Origin: Monomorium pharaonis
Lineage: Eukaryota; Arthropoda; Insecta; Hymenoptera; Formicidae
Direction of reading: 5' to 3'
NCBI RefSeq assembly: GCF_013373865.1
Contig: NC_050471.1
Coordinates: 14,202,983-14,266,982 of the forward strand
Length of the DNA: 64,000 nucleotides
Shown here: positions 54,084 to 64,000 of the stretch, one piece after another
Layout of the letters: the number at the start of each line of letters is the position of its first letter
Position numbering within the stretch: position 1 is the stretch's first letter
Made by a program: the position numbers and the translations under genes
Notes under the pieces: generated by a model
Databases searched by the model: none
The model's input: only the letters and a program-made list of their open reading frames with translations
Told to the model about the DNA's origin: nothing

Positions 54084-55406
54084 TTATTGAAGTAACGGGA
54101 TCTTGTAGCTGAGCGGAGCGCCATTCTTGAGAACCTCCTTCGGAGAAAAATATTCGACCAAAGATTCCTCAGACGTCCCTTTATTAAACTCGACCTTAGC
54201 ACAATACCGGCAGGGCATTTCCAAACATGGACGCCTCGAAAGTCCGTCAGCGTTTCCATGCGCTTTTCCACTTCGATAGAAGACGTCGAAATCGTATTGC
54301 TGAAGACGTTCCAACCATCTGGCCAATTGCCCTTCCAAATTCCGAAAAGACATCAACCATCGGAGACTAACATGGTCTGTTCTCACAAGGAACTTCCGTC
54401 TATAGAGGTAGTGATGAATAGATTTTATTGAATCCACAACCGCAAGGAGCTCTCGATGGGTCACACAATAATTCCGTTCCACTTTGCTAAATACACGGCT
54501 GAAATAAGCGATGACCCTTTCCTCTTCTCCCTGTAATTGAGAAAGCACCGCCAAGATGCTATGATTCGAGGCATCGGTATCTAACATAAACTGACCTTCT
54601 TCCGAAGGAAAAGATAAAATTGGAGGACAAGTCAAAACATGTTTCAAATTTTCAAATGCCTCTTGACATTCAAGAGACCAAACAAATTTATTCTCTTCGG
54701 ACAATTTATACAATGGTTTTGCTAAAGTTGCAAATCCTTTAACAAACCGTTTATAATATGAACAAAATCCGAGAAAACTTCGAACTTGCTTCTGCGTTTT
54801 TGGAAGCGGCCAATTTTCAACAGAAGAAATCTTTTCTGGGTCTGTTGCAACCCCCTCTGCAGAAATAACATGTCCAAGATATTTAACTTCTCTTTTCATA
54901 AAAACACATTTACTGGGATTAATTTTTAAATTAGCATTCTGCAAACAAAAAAAAGCTTCTTTTAAATTATTCATCATTTCCTCAAAATTTTTTCCAAAGA
55001 CAATTACATCATCCAAATAAACAAAGCAAATTTTAGAAATTAAACCTTTTAATACTTTTTCCATCAATCGCTCAAACGTAGCAGGGGCGTTGCAAAGACC
55101 AAAAGGCATAACTGTAAATTGCCATAAATCATTTCCAATAGAAAAAGCAGTTTTCTCACGATCCTTAAGATCTAGGCTTACCTGCCAATATCCGCTCTTT
55201 AAATCAATGGTACAAAACCACGAATTCCCCGTCAAACAATCTAAAATATTATCAATCCTCGGAAGTGGATAGGAGTCCTTTTTCGTTATCTCATTTAGCT
55301 TTCGAAAATCCACACAAAATCTCATAGTTCCGTCTTTCTTTTTAACTAAAACGGCAAGGGAAATCCAAGGACTGCTAGACTCCTCTATTACCTTTTGAAC
55401 TCTCAT
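54084..55406 (-). pseudogene. Gypsy-2 reverse transcriptase and RNase H
   Basis: An uninterrupted 440-residue frame holds RT (MRFCVDFRKLNEITKKDSYP, FCTIDLKSGYWQV, VMPFGLCNAPATFERL, active site FVYLDDVIVF near 55010) and RNase H (FMLDTDASNHSILAVL, NYCVTHRELLAVV, RKFLVRTDHVSLRWL). It is cut from the Gag-protease frame by a shift near 55410 and leaves frame near 54125 before the linker to integrase. Confidence 0.93.
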
Positions 55407-55423
55407 CTCCTCCAGAATTTTAT

Positions 55424-57238
55424 TTACTTCCGTAAATGTAGGGGAATTCGGTGAGGTACCTGCTTAATAGGGCGAGAATCACATAATTTTATTTCATGAC
55501 ATAAAACATTACAATTCCCGGCAACAATATTTTCGGAAAAGACATGACAAAACTCAATCAAGAAATCAGAAAATATTTGCTTTTGAGAAGAATTCAAATT
55601 CCGAGAACTTTCCTCAAGAATCCGCGAAAGAGAGTTGGAGAGCTGCAAAGAACAGTTCTGCATTCGAGAGCAGACAAGCCCGCGCTCCTTCACTTCGCTC
55701 CCCGTCAAACCAAAAGCGCTCTCAAATAATCCGTCCAAAATTCCCGCCTTGGAGAGAAAATCCACTCCAAGTATACACTCATCGACAATCTCCGCGACAT
55801 AGAAAGGCAAAACAAAACAAAATTTGCCCAAAGAAACTGTGGCTTTCACACGAGAAATTATCGGGACCTTTTCTCCAGTAGGATATCTTAAATCACAAAA
55901 TTTTATACGCTCATGCTCAAGAGAAGCCGCCATCTTGGCGCTTAAAACCGAAACGTCCGAGCCTGTATCAATTTTAAAGTAACACGGTTTATCATTCAAA
56001 GAACCCCTTACGCAACAGTGGCTGCGCACGTTCGCGCCCATGCCCCCGACCCGTCGCACAAGAACGGCCTTGCCACGCGCGCGAAACGGGGCTAGAACTC
56101 CGTCTGCCGAGCGAGCCCCTATCAACCCGACAGAATTCAGTTTTCCGTCTTCCCCGCCGCAGGACATTCGGGCGCGGAAATGCCCGGTCGCCCCGCACTG
56201 CCAACATTCTTTATTTTTACGTTCTCCTTTCTTAAACGATTCCTTAAAATTTTTCTTTTCTTTTTCCTTTAGCCCAGAAACTTCCTTCCGTTCCGCGCGG
56301 AAATTTCCGTTAAACTTTTCCGGAAAACAGCTTTGATTGATGAATTTAAGCGTTTTCGCCCGTTCAATCGCGACTCTTAAAGATGTTATCCCCTCCACCT
56401 GAAGGGTACGTTTCACGAATCCGTCTGACAACGCGGCAATAAACTGCGAGCAAGCAATTTTGTCGCGCACTTCATGTGTACATTCAGAATACGCTTTCCG
56501 GGAAAGACGCTCTAAATCCGCGCCCAACGTCGCGTAATCCTCACCTGGACTCTGCTTCCGATTCGTGAATTGAGTATAAAAATTTTGCGCGAGCTCGCTC
56601 TCCCCAAAACGGAGCTCCAATTGCAATTTAAGCTCTACGAAAGAAAGAGAGCCCTCACTCGCGGGGCAGGAGTCCAGCAACGAACGCGCTTTTCCCCGTA
56701 AGCAGGAAGCTAACACCACCGCCTTCTCTGACTCACTCCAACGATTCGCGTTCGCGATGAGCGAAAATTGTGTCAAAAATTCGCGTAATGGGGACGTTCC
56801 ATCGAAAGTGTCCGGTTTTAATTTTATACCAACAGGCGCCTGCATGTCCCCCCACGTCTCCATGCTCGCACCGCTCTCACGCAACGCGCCCCCCACGTTC
56901 CCGGCCGAACGAATATTATCGGAGAGACTTAGCTGGTTCTCCGTCGCTCGGGAAGACTGCAGCCGTCGAAGTGCCTCTACGAACTCCCGCTGCTGCTGCG
57001 CCTGCTCCTCTCGCATCCGCCGGAGTTCCTCTAATAGAAGCAGGAATTCTGGCGCCGCTGCTCCTGAAGGAGGCCCGGGAGTCTCGACGCGTCTCTCTCC
57101 AGTCTCTCGCTCCAAATCCCGTGCGTCCGCTCTGTCTCCCTCCGCAGCGGCAGAAGCGTGGGATCGAGTCACCACAGGGGAACGAAGGATGGACATCTTC
57201 GAATTCTCCGCTCTTTCTCGTCTTTTCACTCCGCGCAC
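55424..57238 (-). pseudogene. Gypsy-2 Gag and protease
   Basis: The 604-residue frame (a second Met at about 57196, MSILRSPVV, may be the true start) has a coiled-coil segment (LLLLEELRRMREEQAQQQ), the Gag core (TFDGTSPLREFLTQFSLIA, ALSDGFVKRTLQVEGI), one zinc knuckle near 56190 (CWQCGATGHFRARMSC, with altered spacing to the last His/Cys) and aspartic protease KIDTGSDVSVL near 55960. It ends in the first RT residues (VPHRIPLHLRK) at an early stop from a frameshift. Confidence 0.9.
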
Positions 57239-57282
57239 TTATCACTTAAATCCGCGCGCGCTTCACAGGATCCGACGAACGG

Positions 57283-57300
57283 ATCCCGGACGAGCCCCTA
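57283..57300 (-). promoter_or_regulatory. Gypsy-2 primer-binding site (tRNA-Pro type)
   Basis: TAGGGGCTCGTCCGGGAT on the minus strand lies four bases inside the 5' LTR. It differs by one base (TAG for TGG) from the well-known tRNA-Pro primer site. Confidence 0.8.
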
Positions 57301-57304
57301 AAAT

Positions 57305-57545
57305 TGTAACGCGCGCGCTCGCGGAAAAGGAATAAGGCACACACTCTTTAACTGAAAGAATCGAACAGCTTTATTGCAATTATCACAAAGCGTCTGTACA
57401 AGCTCGAAGTCGCTCTCTGACTGTTTTATTCTTTGTTTATTCCCGTTGCCCCGGCTCTTGACAGCTGAACGCCGCCGCCGCCGATCGATATTCCCGATCC
57501 GACAGCTGACTCGCGATCGCAGTATACCGGGCAGCGCACGTAACA
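57305..57545 (-). repeat. Gypsy-2 5' LTR
   Basis: 241 bases, TGTAACGCGCGCGC ... GCACGTAACA on the plus strand, flanked outside by ATAT. Confidence 0.92.
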
Positions 57546-57775
57546 ATATAAATAATAAACTATATTAATATTCGTAGACTCCAGTAATTAATAACAGTCA
57601 AGAAATATTAAAAGCCAACGAGAGCCGGCACAGGATATTTTTGTGCAGTATGAACTATTTTTATTGTTAATCAATTTGCTTCAAGGCATTGCAACGCAAA
57701 CTACATTAATTACAATAATATAAAGCGCAACAACATTTAGTACAATATTACAATTTGCTTTAATAAATTATTACA

Positions 57776-57808
57776 GACGTTTCGACTTCATGTTTGAGTC
57801 CTCTTCAG
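57776..57808 (-). ncRNA. Hammerhead-ribozyme core of the second Penelope element
   Basis: On the minus strand CTGAAGAG, a hairpin GACT...AGTC, then GAAAC and GTC. The GTC following GAAAC is the preferred hammerhead cleavage triplet. Stem II has four pairs and a nine-base loop. Stem III is minimal, as in other Penelope hammerheads. Confidence 0.55.
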
Positions 57809-58239
57809 TGATAAAATCTATGTTACTGTTGTCTTTAATATTATGATGGTGTCATTTCAGTTACTTTTAGTTGTCATTGTGGAGAAATACATGTTTGTCA
57901 ATTTGCATCGCGTTTTGTCCGAATTATGCCTACAGAAATTTATTAAGCTGATTATGCCTGATTGCACTAATAAGATGAGTGACAGCGAATAACTTTTAAC
58001 TTAACTTACATTAGATTGATGCTGCAGGTGACATGATCCCCTTAGATAGAGATATTCTTTAAGCGTTTATCTTTGTCCGTGTCGCAAACCGAAATGAGGC
58101 TCATGGGTATATATTATTATGCTGTACAAGGTTATTGATAGGAAGAAGCTACACGATGTTTTTAAAGTATAAGATCTTCATATATTGAGTTGAGTAATTC
58201 GGGTGACCTCCTTTTGGACACGTAACGATTAGACACCGT

Positions 58240-58555
58240 TCGATTGGATACGCACGATTGGACACGCACGATTGGACACGGCTCGATTGGACACCGCACG
58301 ATTGGACACCGCATTATTAGACTCCGCATTATTGGACACCGCACGATTGGACACCGCATTATTGAACACCGCACGATTGGACACCGCATTATTAGACTCC
58401 GCATTATTGGACACCGCACGATTGGACACCGCATTATTGAACACCGCACGATTGGACACCGCATTATTGGACACCGCATTATTGGACACCGCACGATTGG
58501 ACACCGCATTATTGGTCACCGCACGATTGGACACCGCATTATTGGACACCGCAGT
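58240..58555. repeat. 15-bp minisatellite, left arm
   Basis: About twenty units of CACGATTGGACACCG or CATTATTGGACACCG alternate. The two variants form higher-order blocks (for example a block containing TTAGACTCC repeats at about 58310 and 58390). Confidence 0.9.
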
Positions 58556-58877
58556 CCTCTAGTGAATAACATTTATATATCATATGACAGATTATCTAAC
58601 CTTAGAAACATCTGGCAGAAAAAAGCTTCGATTTGCCAGAAAAAAAATTGAATTTTAAATGTCTATATACGTATTTTTAGGAGCATCTTGTTTTGCGTGG
58701 AAAGTTTGAAACCTATGTAATGCAGAACATGCTCGCACGCACACACACACACACACACGGGGGAGTGCAAGGGGGGCCTTCGGCCCCCCCTCCCGCACTC
58801 AAGTCCCCGTCCAAGTCGCTAATTCATGTAAACTATATTAGAAATCTGCATACACACACGTGAATGTGTGTGTGTGT

Positions 58878-59075
58878 GTCCAATTGTACGGTGTCCAATA
58901 ATGCGGTGTCCAATCGTGCGGTGTCCAATAGTGCGGTGTCCAATCGTGCGGTATCCAATAATGCGGTGTCCAATAATGCGGTGTCCAATCGTGCGGTGTC
59001 CAATCGTGCTGTGTCCAATCGTGCGGTGTCCAATCGTGCGTGTCCAATCGAGCGGTGTCCAATCGTTACGTGTCC
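58878..59075. repeat. 15-bp minisatellite, right arm (inverted)
   Basis: About thirteen units of the inverse motif (CGGTGTCCAATCGTG / CGGTGTCCAATAATG). It pairs with the left array. Confidence 0.9.
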
Positions 59076-59099
59076 AAACGAAATACTCCCGAGTAATTC

Positions 59100-59735
59100 T
59101 GTATCATGTTGTAAGTTTATACCATTGTCTTGTTTTTTGATATATATCATTTCTGAAATTAATCTTTTAGACAAATTTTTCTCTTTGTCTAATATCATTA
59201 CATGTTCCCAATCAAATTCGTGTGAAAGATCTTTTCTGGGATCTGTAATTACAGAATTCTGCGCCGAATTTCTCTTGATGTGGTTTCTATGTTCTCAATA
59301 TTCTTGTTTTTAATAATCTACTTGTTTGTCCAACGTACAAAGCATCACAATCTTTACAATTGATTTTATACACTACGTTCGACTGCAACAAAGGTGGAGT
59401 TGTGTCTTTATGTGCTTTAATATATCTATTCATTTTGTTTTGTATCGTGTAAGCTACTCAAGTTTCTGATATTCCTTTAATACTTCGACTCATTTTTTCC
59501 AATGTCCCTTGTAAATACGGGATCGTAAAATAGACACTTTTCTCCTCCTTGGCTGCCACATCGTCCGCAACTGAGTCTTTTTTTATTGCAAAATGAAATG
59601 TGTATTTTATGTTGTATTCTTTCATTGATGGTTGTGAATATGAGTTCTAATAGATATCCATTATCCAATAATGTATTAATAACTAGCTTTAAGTTCGTTA
59701 CTTGAAAAGCGGGATGTGACAATAACAATATAAGA
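59100..59735 (-). pseudogene. Penelope-like RT C-terminus and endonuclease, decayed
   Basis: From 59728 the frame matches the first copy (LLLSHPAFQVTN, INTLLDNGYLLELIF), then breaks near 59480. The GIY-YIG core appears in pieces at 59290-59370 (VVYKIN-like, then CDALYVGQT) with several stops. A C-terminal piece near 59130-59210 reads HEFDWEHVMIL and SEMIYIKKQDNGINLQ, up to the insertion at 59090. Confidence 0.65.
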
Positions 59736-59994
59736 CTCTGGGTGCGTTCGGGGAGACACTATTAACACTACGAACGCTAACGCTATCTAGACTGTTCGTG
59801 GAGCCAATAGCGTGGTAGTGATAGCGAGTTCCGTGAACAGCTATAGCGCAGCAGACGCAGTTGCGCAGTTGCTTCATGACGAATAATAGTTGTGAATCGT
59901 GAATGTTGAACGGTTAGAACAGTCGAAAAGATTGTTATTTTGTTATGCAAAGTGAGTTGCAAGGTTACAAAATTAACGCAAATTTATTTTCTAA

Positions 59995-62273
59995 ATGAAT
60001 TTTGTGGAAATACATTTATACGATGCAGATTCGCAAGAAGTATTTACATTAAAAGTGAATCCAAAGGATGCTGTTAAAGCAGAAAATGGTGAGTTAAAAA
60101 TTTTGTTCTATGTTTTTACTATTATTTTAATTGTAAGTCTTATATAGGCCAGTACTAACAGTCGAATTTCATTTTTAAGACCAATTTAAGTATTGTCGTA
60201 AGATGTTAACTACTAATCATACATGTGGACATCTATACATGGACTAATGTCCTATAAGATTAAATGAAAATATGTATATTTTTATTAACAACTGTGGGAA
60301 GAGAAAGGGTGAATAACATATTGCTTTATTGCTTGTTATAATTTTACTAACTATTTCATTTCTTTCATGTTTTGGTGTTTTTTTATATTTTCTTTGTATG
60401 GGAGACAGTCCGAGTTTTCAAGTCTGTACTTAAATACAGTCAAATTTTATATAATAAGTGTAATATTCTATCATACTTTTTTGGGTTTATTTAATTTAAA
60501 TATATTTCAGAGCTACATTTTTCTACATGTCACACTTTTTTTCATGTAATCTTAAAATGTTATAAAATACTTTATTTTAATTTTCCTCTTATTTATTCTT
60601 TTTCTTCCTTTTAGTCATCTTTATATTGTTTGTACGTCTTTTTTCTTATTTCTAAAAATTCTCTCATATTATTTGCTAATGGCTTTGTAGATATGGCTTT
60701 TGCAACAGCATTATTAAAATATGCACGTGAGAATGGTAATAAAAGTGGTGAGTTTTTAATAAAAATTTGAAGTCTTTATATATGGATAAATTTGTCTTGA
60801 TTGTCATATATATAATATATATTAAATGATTAATGTAATATTAACTTTTTAAAATTTTACCTTAAAGTTTATTTTTTTTTTTAGGAAATGCACCAGCATT
60901 ACCAAAAATTCTTCCTTCAAATATAATTGAAAAACCTGGTTTGTAATTTTTTGCTTTTTCTTTTAATTACAACATGATCTTTTATACATTACAACATGTA
61001 TCTTTGTAGATACTCACATAAACTTTGTAGCATCTCCAGATAAAGAGTTTGCAGTAGATACTGCAGCATGTTTAGCCTCAACTAGCAATGCCTCAGGAGA
61101 GGATCCATTAGATATTTCAAACGTGGACGAAGAGTTTGCAGAAAGTAAGTAAATTTTAAATAATGGATGTATTCCTGAAGTGCTCATTGAGTTATTATAG
61201 GCCAGTTTTAACGGCTAAATCAACCGCTGTATTAATTTTCGTGTTGCATCGTCATGCCGTAATTATATATCCCTTGCTCAAATGTTTGAGCAATTTGTTT
61301 CCATGCTCTTATAGCTGACTGTTGATCTAACCATGATCAGTGAAATTGGTTTAAACAGTAATTGAAAATGATTGATTTTTATCTTTGGATTTAATAAATT
61401 ATTTTCAATTGTTATTTAGTCGTTCAGTGAACGGTTGTGCTTTTGGACCTAATGTTTTTACTCGTAATAATTCATGAATCTAGTACAATGTTATATATAT
61501 ATATATTTATGTGTGTGTAATGTTTTTTGTTTGCAATATAGGTTTTAGATGGTCTCGTGAAGCAATTTTGCTGTTGTTGGAGGAATACAGACAGCGAGAG
61601 CAAAATATGTCCTCAGGAAAAATTAGCCACAAAAAAGCATGGGAACAAATTGCTCAAACATTGCAAAGTAAGGGATACATGGTCACAGCAAGACAATGCA
61701 ATACAAGAGTAAATACTATGAAAAGAACGTATAAAACAATAAAAGACCATAATAAAAAATCAGGAAATGATAAGCGATCATGGCAATATTATGATGTAAG
61801 TGTGATGTATACATGACTGAAATGTATGATAAAATTGTGATTAATTTTTTTATTTTGACACAAGTTTATAATATTTTTTTAATTGTCTAGGTGATGGAGA
61901 ATTTTCTCGGAGAGAAGCCGTATATGGTGCCTTTGTCGACTATTTCTTCCACTGGTGAAGTAACAGAAAAACCAGCAAATATTGACTCCGCATTTATTAA
62001 ATCAAGTATTGCCACTGTGTCTGGAAAGTCAGCATGTAATTAGTTTATTGTGATTTAAATTAGAACTTTTGATAGTACTTGAATCCAAGTTCTAGCAAAA
62101 GATACAAAATTTTTTCAATAAAAAATGTGAAAAAAATGTGTATATTTACAGGTAAACGTAAGCACGCAGAAAATGAAGAGAGAGAGAAAGAAAGAGAAAG
62201 AAGACACAGGGAAAAAATGGAGATAAAAGAAAAATTATTAGAAAAATTGGACAAAATAATTGAAAAACTATAA
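59995..62273 (+). CDS. Myb/SANT-like accessory protein of PIF/Harbinger, 7 exons, 286 residues
   Basis: Exons: 59995-60088, 60691-60747, 60885-60938, 61010-61144, 61542-61795, 61891-62035, 62152-62273. Every junction is GT..AG, all phases agree and the sum is 861 bases with no internal stop. Exon 5 holds the DNA-binding Myb/SANT-like domain: FRWSREAILLLLEEYRQRE, then AWEQIAQTL, ARQCNTRVNTMKRTYKTI, with the spaced Trp residues of that fold. The last exon is a highly charged helix (KERERRHREKMEIKEKLLE) likely to mediate dimerisation. In Harbinger elements this protein binds the transposase and the ends and brings the transposase to the nucleus. Confidence 0.88.
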
Positions 62274-62988
62274 AACAACCTGCAATGCACTCACACAAAG
62301 GTCCAAACTTTTACTTTTTTTAAAAACTTTTTTGTTTACTTACGAAAACGTAACTTTTACTTTTTTATAAATTATATTTTTTGTTTACTCGCGAAGGCGT
62401 AAACTTATTTTTTATAAAACATTTTTTGTTTACTCATAAAAGCATAAACTTTTTTACATTTTTTGTTTGTTATGTATAAACAATTTTATTTTAAAATGAC
62501 AATTATTTTTAAGAACAAGTGTGATATTATGTATAAGATTTTTATTTATAATACTTGTGATATTACATTTAATATACTAACTTGTAATACATAAAATACA
62601 AAATATATTGATATAAATATAATTCTTTACATTTTTATAATAAAAGTATTTTCTACATATTTATCACTTAGTTTCGACATTTCTTTATACAACCTCCAGT
62701 ATATTTTTAACAACTAGCAACAAATAATTATATTAATTTAATGATAAGTGGTTATGTGAAAAAATATTAATATTAAAAAAACATTAAAATAAAGATTAAG
62801 TTTAAAATAAAATAATTTTAGATTTAAAAAAAAAATTACGCTTTAATCTTTTTAGTTATTCGTTAAATGTATAGTTAAATTTCAAATAAAATAGATATTG
62901 CAAACATAATTCTAAATATTTTTCTAAATAAATGTTTCGTATAGAAATATATAGATAAATAAATGCTTTATATAAAATCCGAACACTA
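62274..62988. other. AT-rich spacer between convergent Harbinger genes
   Basis: No coding frame. It starts with a degenerate tandem theme (TTTTTTGTTTACT.. with CGAAAACG/CGAAGGCG variants, 62320-62470). It would hold both 3' UTRs. Confidence 0.5.
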
Positions 62989-63867
62989 TTATACATGTCT
63001 AATTCGTAAGGTTTTAGATATCATATCTCTTTTGGCACTACCTGCGCAAGCAGGTACATTTTCAGCATTGTCTTCTATCACATCCATTGTCTCCTCCATA
63101 TTTAATTCAAGATCAATTTCATCGCCTCTCATTATACAAATGTTATGTAGTATGCAACATGCAAGAATATGCACAGGAATTAGATCGACTCGATCCATGG
63201 CGAAAATAGTTAATAAACTTCGAAATCTTCCCTTTAACAAGCCAAACGCTCTTTCAATGACAATCCTTGTAGAGGCATGACAAAAATTGTAATTTTTTTG
63301 TCGGTGTGTTAAGTGACCATTATCTCGATACGGTATCATCATATTTTGATGCAGTTTATAAGCCGAGTCATCAATTAAATGGCTATCTTGGGGAAATTTT
63401 GTTGCATTTCCCAAGTAACTTTGCACTTCAGACTGACGGAATACTCGTTGATCATGAACAGATCCAACATGTCCAACGTAACAATGAGTAAATTGGCACT
63501 TGTGATCACAGATAGCCTAAACAATAAAAAAAACATAAACAATAAATATATATTATATAAAATTAAATAAAAAACATTTGGGATAAAACAATAAAATACC
63601 TGAAGTTGAATAGAGTGATGTCCTTTCCGATTGATATAACACTCAGGATCTTTTCTTGGGGCTGGAATGTTAATATGCGTGCCATCTATAGCACCAATGA
63701 CTTTGGGAAAACCACTTGTGTTTTCGAATCCTGCCCATACTTCATTTACTCTTTCATCTGAAAGCCATTTAATAATAATAGGTGTGAGCTCAACGAGCGC
63801 TTTTACAACTCGTCTCGTTATGTACAGTGCAGTGCTTCTGCCAATGTTAAATCGTTCACAAATCGAC
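62989..63867 (-). CDS. PIF/Harbinger transposase (HARBI1-like), two visible exons, N-terminus outside
   Basis: Exon 63867-63600 follows an acceptor TATGCTCAG and encodes SICERFNIGRSTALYITRRV (helix-turn-helix-like) and VIGAIDGTHINIPAP with the first catalytic Asp. The donor CAG|GTATTT joins in phase to exon 63516-62989, which begins AICDHKCQF and has VGSVHDQRVFRQS (second Asp) and RIVIERAFGLLKGRFRSL (Glu). The DDE triad is complete, and the C-terminal HILACCILHNICI is typical. No breaks are seen. At least one upstream exon lies beyond the window or in 63868-64000. Confidence 0.9.
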
Positions 63868-64000
63868 CTGAGCATAGAGAAATAAAACATAGAAAAAATA
63901 ACTTAATTGAAAATTTTATAATGATTACATTTATCACAAAAAGTACCTTTGTAAGCAATATATACACAAATAAAGCAAACTTATGCAACATATAAATAAA

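Larger units (their letters stand above)
51958..57545 (-). mobile_element. Gypsy-2 LTR retrotransposon
   Basis: LTRs at 51958-52197 and 57305-57545 are about 240 bp with TGTAACG...ACGTAAYA ends and about eight differences. ATAT flanks both sides (51954-51957, 57546-57549). Between them are tRNA-Pro-type primer site, Gag-protease, RT-RNase H, integrase and a polypurine tract on the minus strand. Several frameshifts and stops make it inactive. LTR divergence is greater than in the BEL element. Confidence 0.92.
58201..59090. mobile_element. 890-bp terminal-inverted-repeat element with minisatellite arms
   Basis: Ends are GGGTGACC...TTTTGGACACGTAACG and the inverse of GGGAGTAT...GTTTGGACACGTAACG. 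A perfect 9-bp duplication, GAGTAATTC, flanks it (58192-58200, 59091-59099). Each arm is an array of 15-base units in opposite orientation. The middle (58560-58870) has a CA/TG microsatellite pair and a strong hairpin (GGGGGGCC TTCGGCCCCCC). A 9-bp duplication suits Mutator-like or related transposases; arms of tandem repeats recall Foldback elements. Confidence 0.8.
57560..59735 (-). mobile_element. Second Penelope-like element, 5'-truncated
   Basis: On the minus strand the element has RT C-terminal and GIY-YIG sequence (59735-59100), is interrupted by an 890-bp insertion, and continues (58191 downward) to a terminal repeat with a hammerhead core (57776-57808). The 5' part is cut off where the PIF/Harbinger element begins near 59740. 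Its left limit is uncertain. Confidence 0.65.
59740..64000. mobile_element. PIF/Harbinger element, right end beyond the window
   Basis: The left end GGGTGCGTTCGGGGAGACAC has the look of a Harbinger terminal repeat and lies exactly where the Penelope sequence stops. Two convergent spliced genes follow, a Myb-like accessory gene (plus) and a HARBI1-like transposase (minus), the standard two-gene content. The right terminal repeat and target duplication cannot be checked. Confidence 0.75.

Noticed and set aside
58162..59313. Repetitive frames of 70-149 residues on both strands
   Set aside because: They arise because the 15-base minisatellite is a multiple of three and lacks stops; the proteins are simple five-residue repeats.

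Overview
This looks like eukaryotic DNA from an insect, probably a hymenopteran such as an ant. It is AT-rich with GC-rich islands, has spliced genes with GT..AG introns, and is packed with arthropod-type transposable elements (BEL/Pao, Gypsy, Copia, Penelope-like, Merlin, PIF/Harbinger, hAT, a CACTA-like transposase, a virus-like PolB element). The species assignment is inference. I see no certain single-copy host gene, and nearly all recognisable coding sequence belongs to mobile elements.

Layout. 1-889: 3' end of a non-LTR retrotransposon. 890-2647: GC-rich, LTR-like island. 2652-5897 (minus): compact cluster of virus-like genes ending in a decayed family-B DNA polymerase. 6608-7709: decayed Copia 5' end. 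7710-11554 (minus): broken CACTA-like transposase carrying two solo-LTR-like insertions (8403-10064, 10547-11063). 11594-15375: Penelope-like element with inverted terminal copies and hammerhead-ribozyme motifs, carrying a 1.7-kb TA-flanked insertion. 15807-17793: hAT-type BED-finger pseudogene with a 1.4-kb insertion containing a 5S rRNA-like piece. 18652-24158 (minus): four-exon gene whose long intron holds a 3.07-kb foldback element. 24641-25990: second CACTA-like transposase copy. 26122-28917 (minus): multi-exon gene with a tyrosine-recombinase-like domain.

29751-36368 is an apparently intact BEL/Pao element with near-identical LTRs. 36964-51957 is a Gypsy element split by a Copia element (37315-48044), whose 3' LTR is itself split by an intact Merlin transposon (37342-40213). 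51958-57545 is a second Gypsy. 57560-59735 is a second Penelope-like fragment carrying an 890-bp terminal-inverted-repeat element with 15-bp minisatellite arms. 59740-64000 is a PIF/Harbinger element with an intact seven-exon Myb-like gene and a convergent transposase gene that runs off the window.

Many insertions can be dated relative to each other because target-site duplications are still readable and host reading frames resume across the inserts: Merlin in Copia (8 bp), Copia in Gypsy (5 bp), BEL (5 bp), solo LTRs (4 bp), the 890-bp element in Penelope (9 bp), and TA elements in Gypsy gag and in Penelope. The most useful leads are the ribozyme motifs, the probable introns in a Copia gag, the large foldback, the minisatellite-armed element, the recombinase-like gene and the compact PolB cluster.
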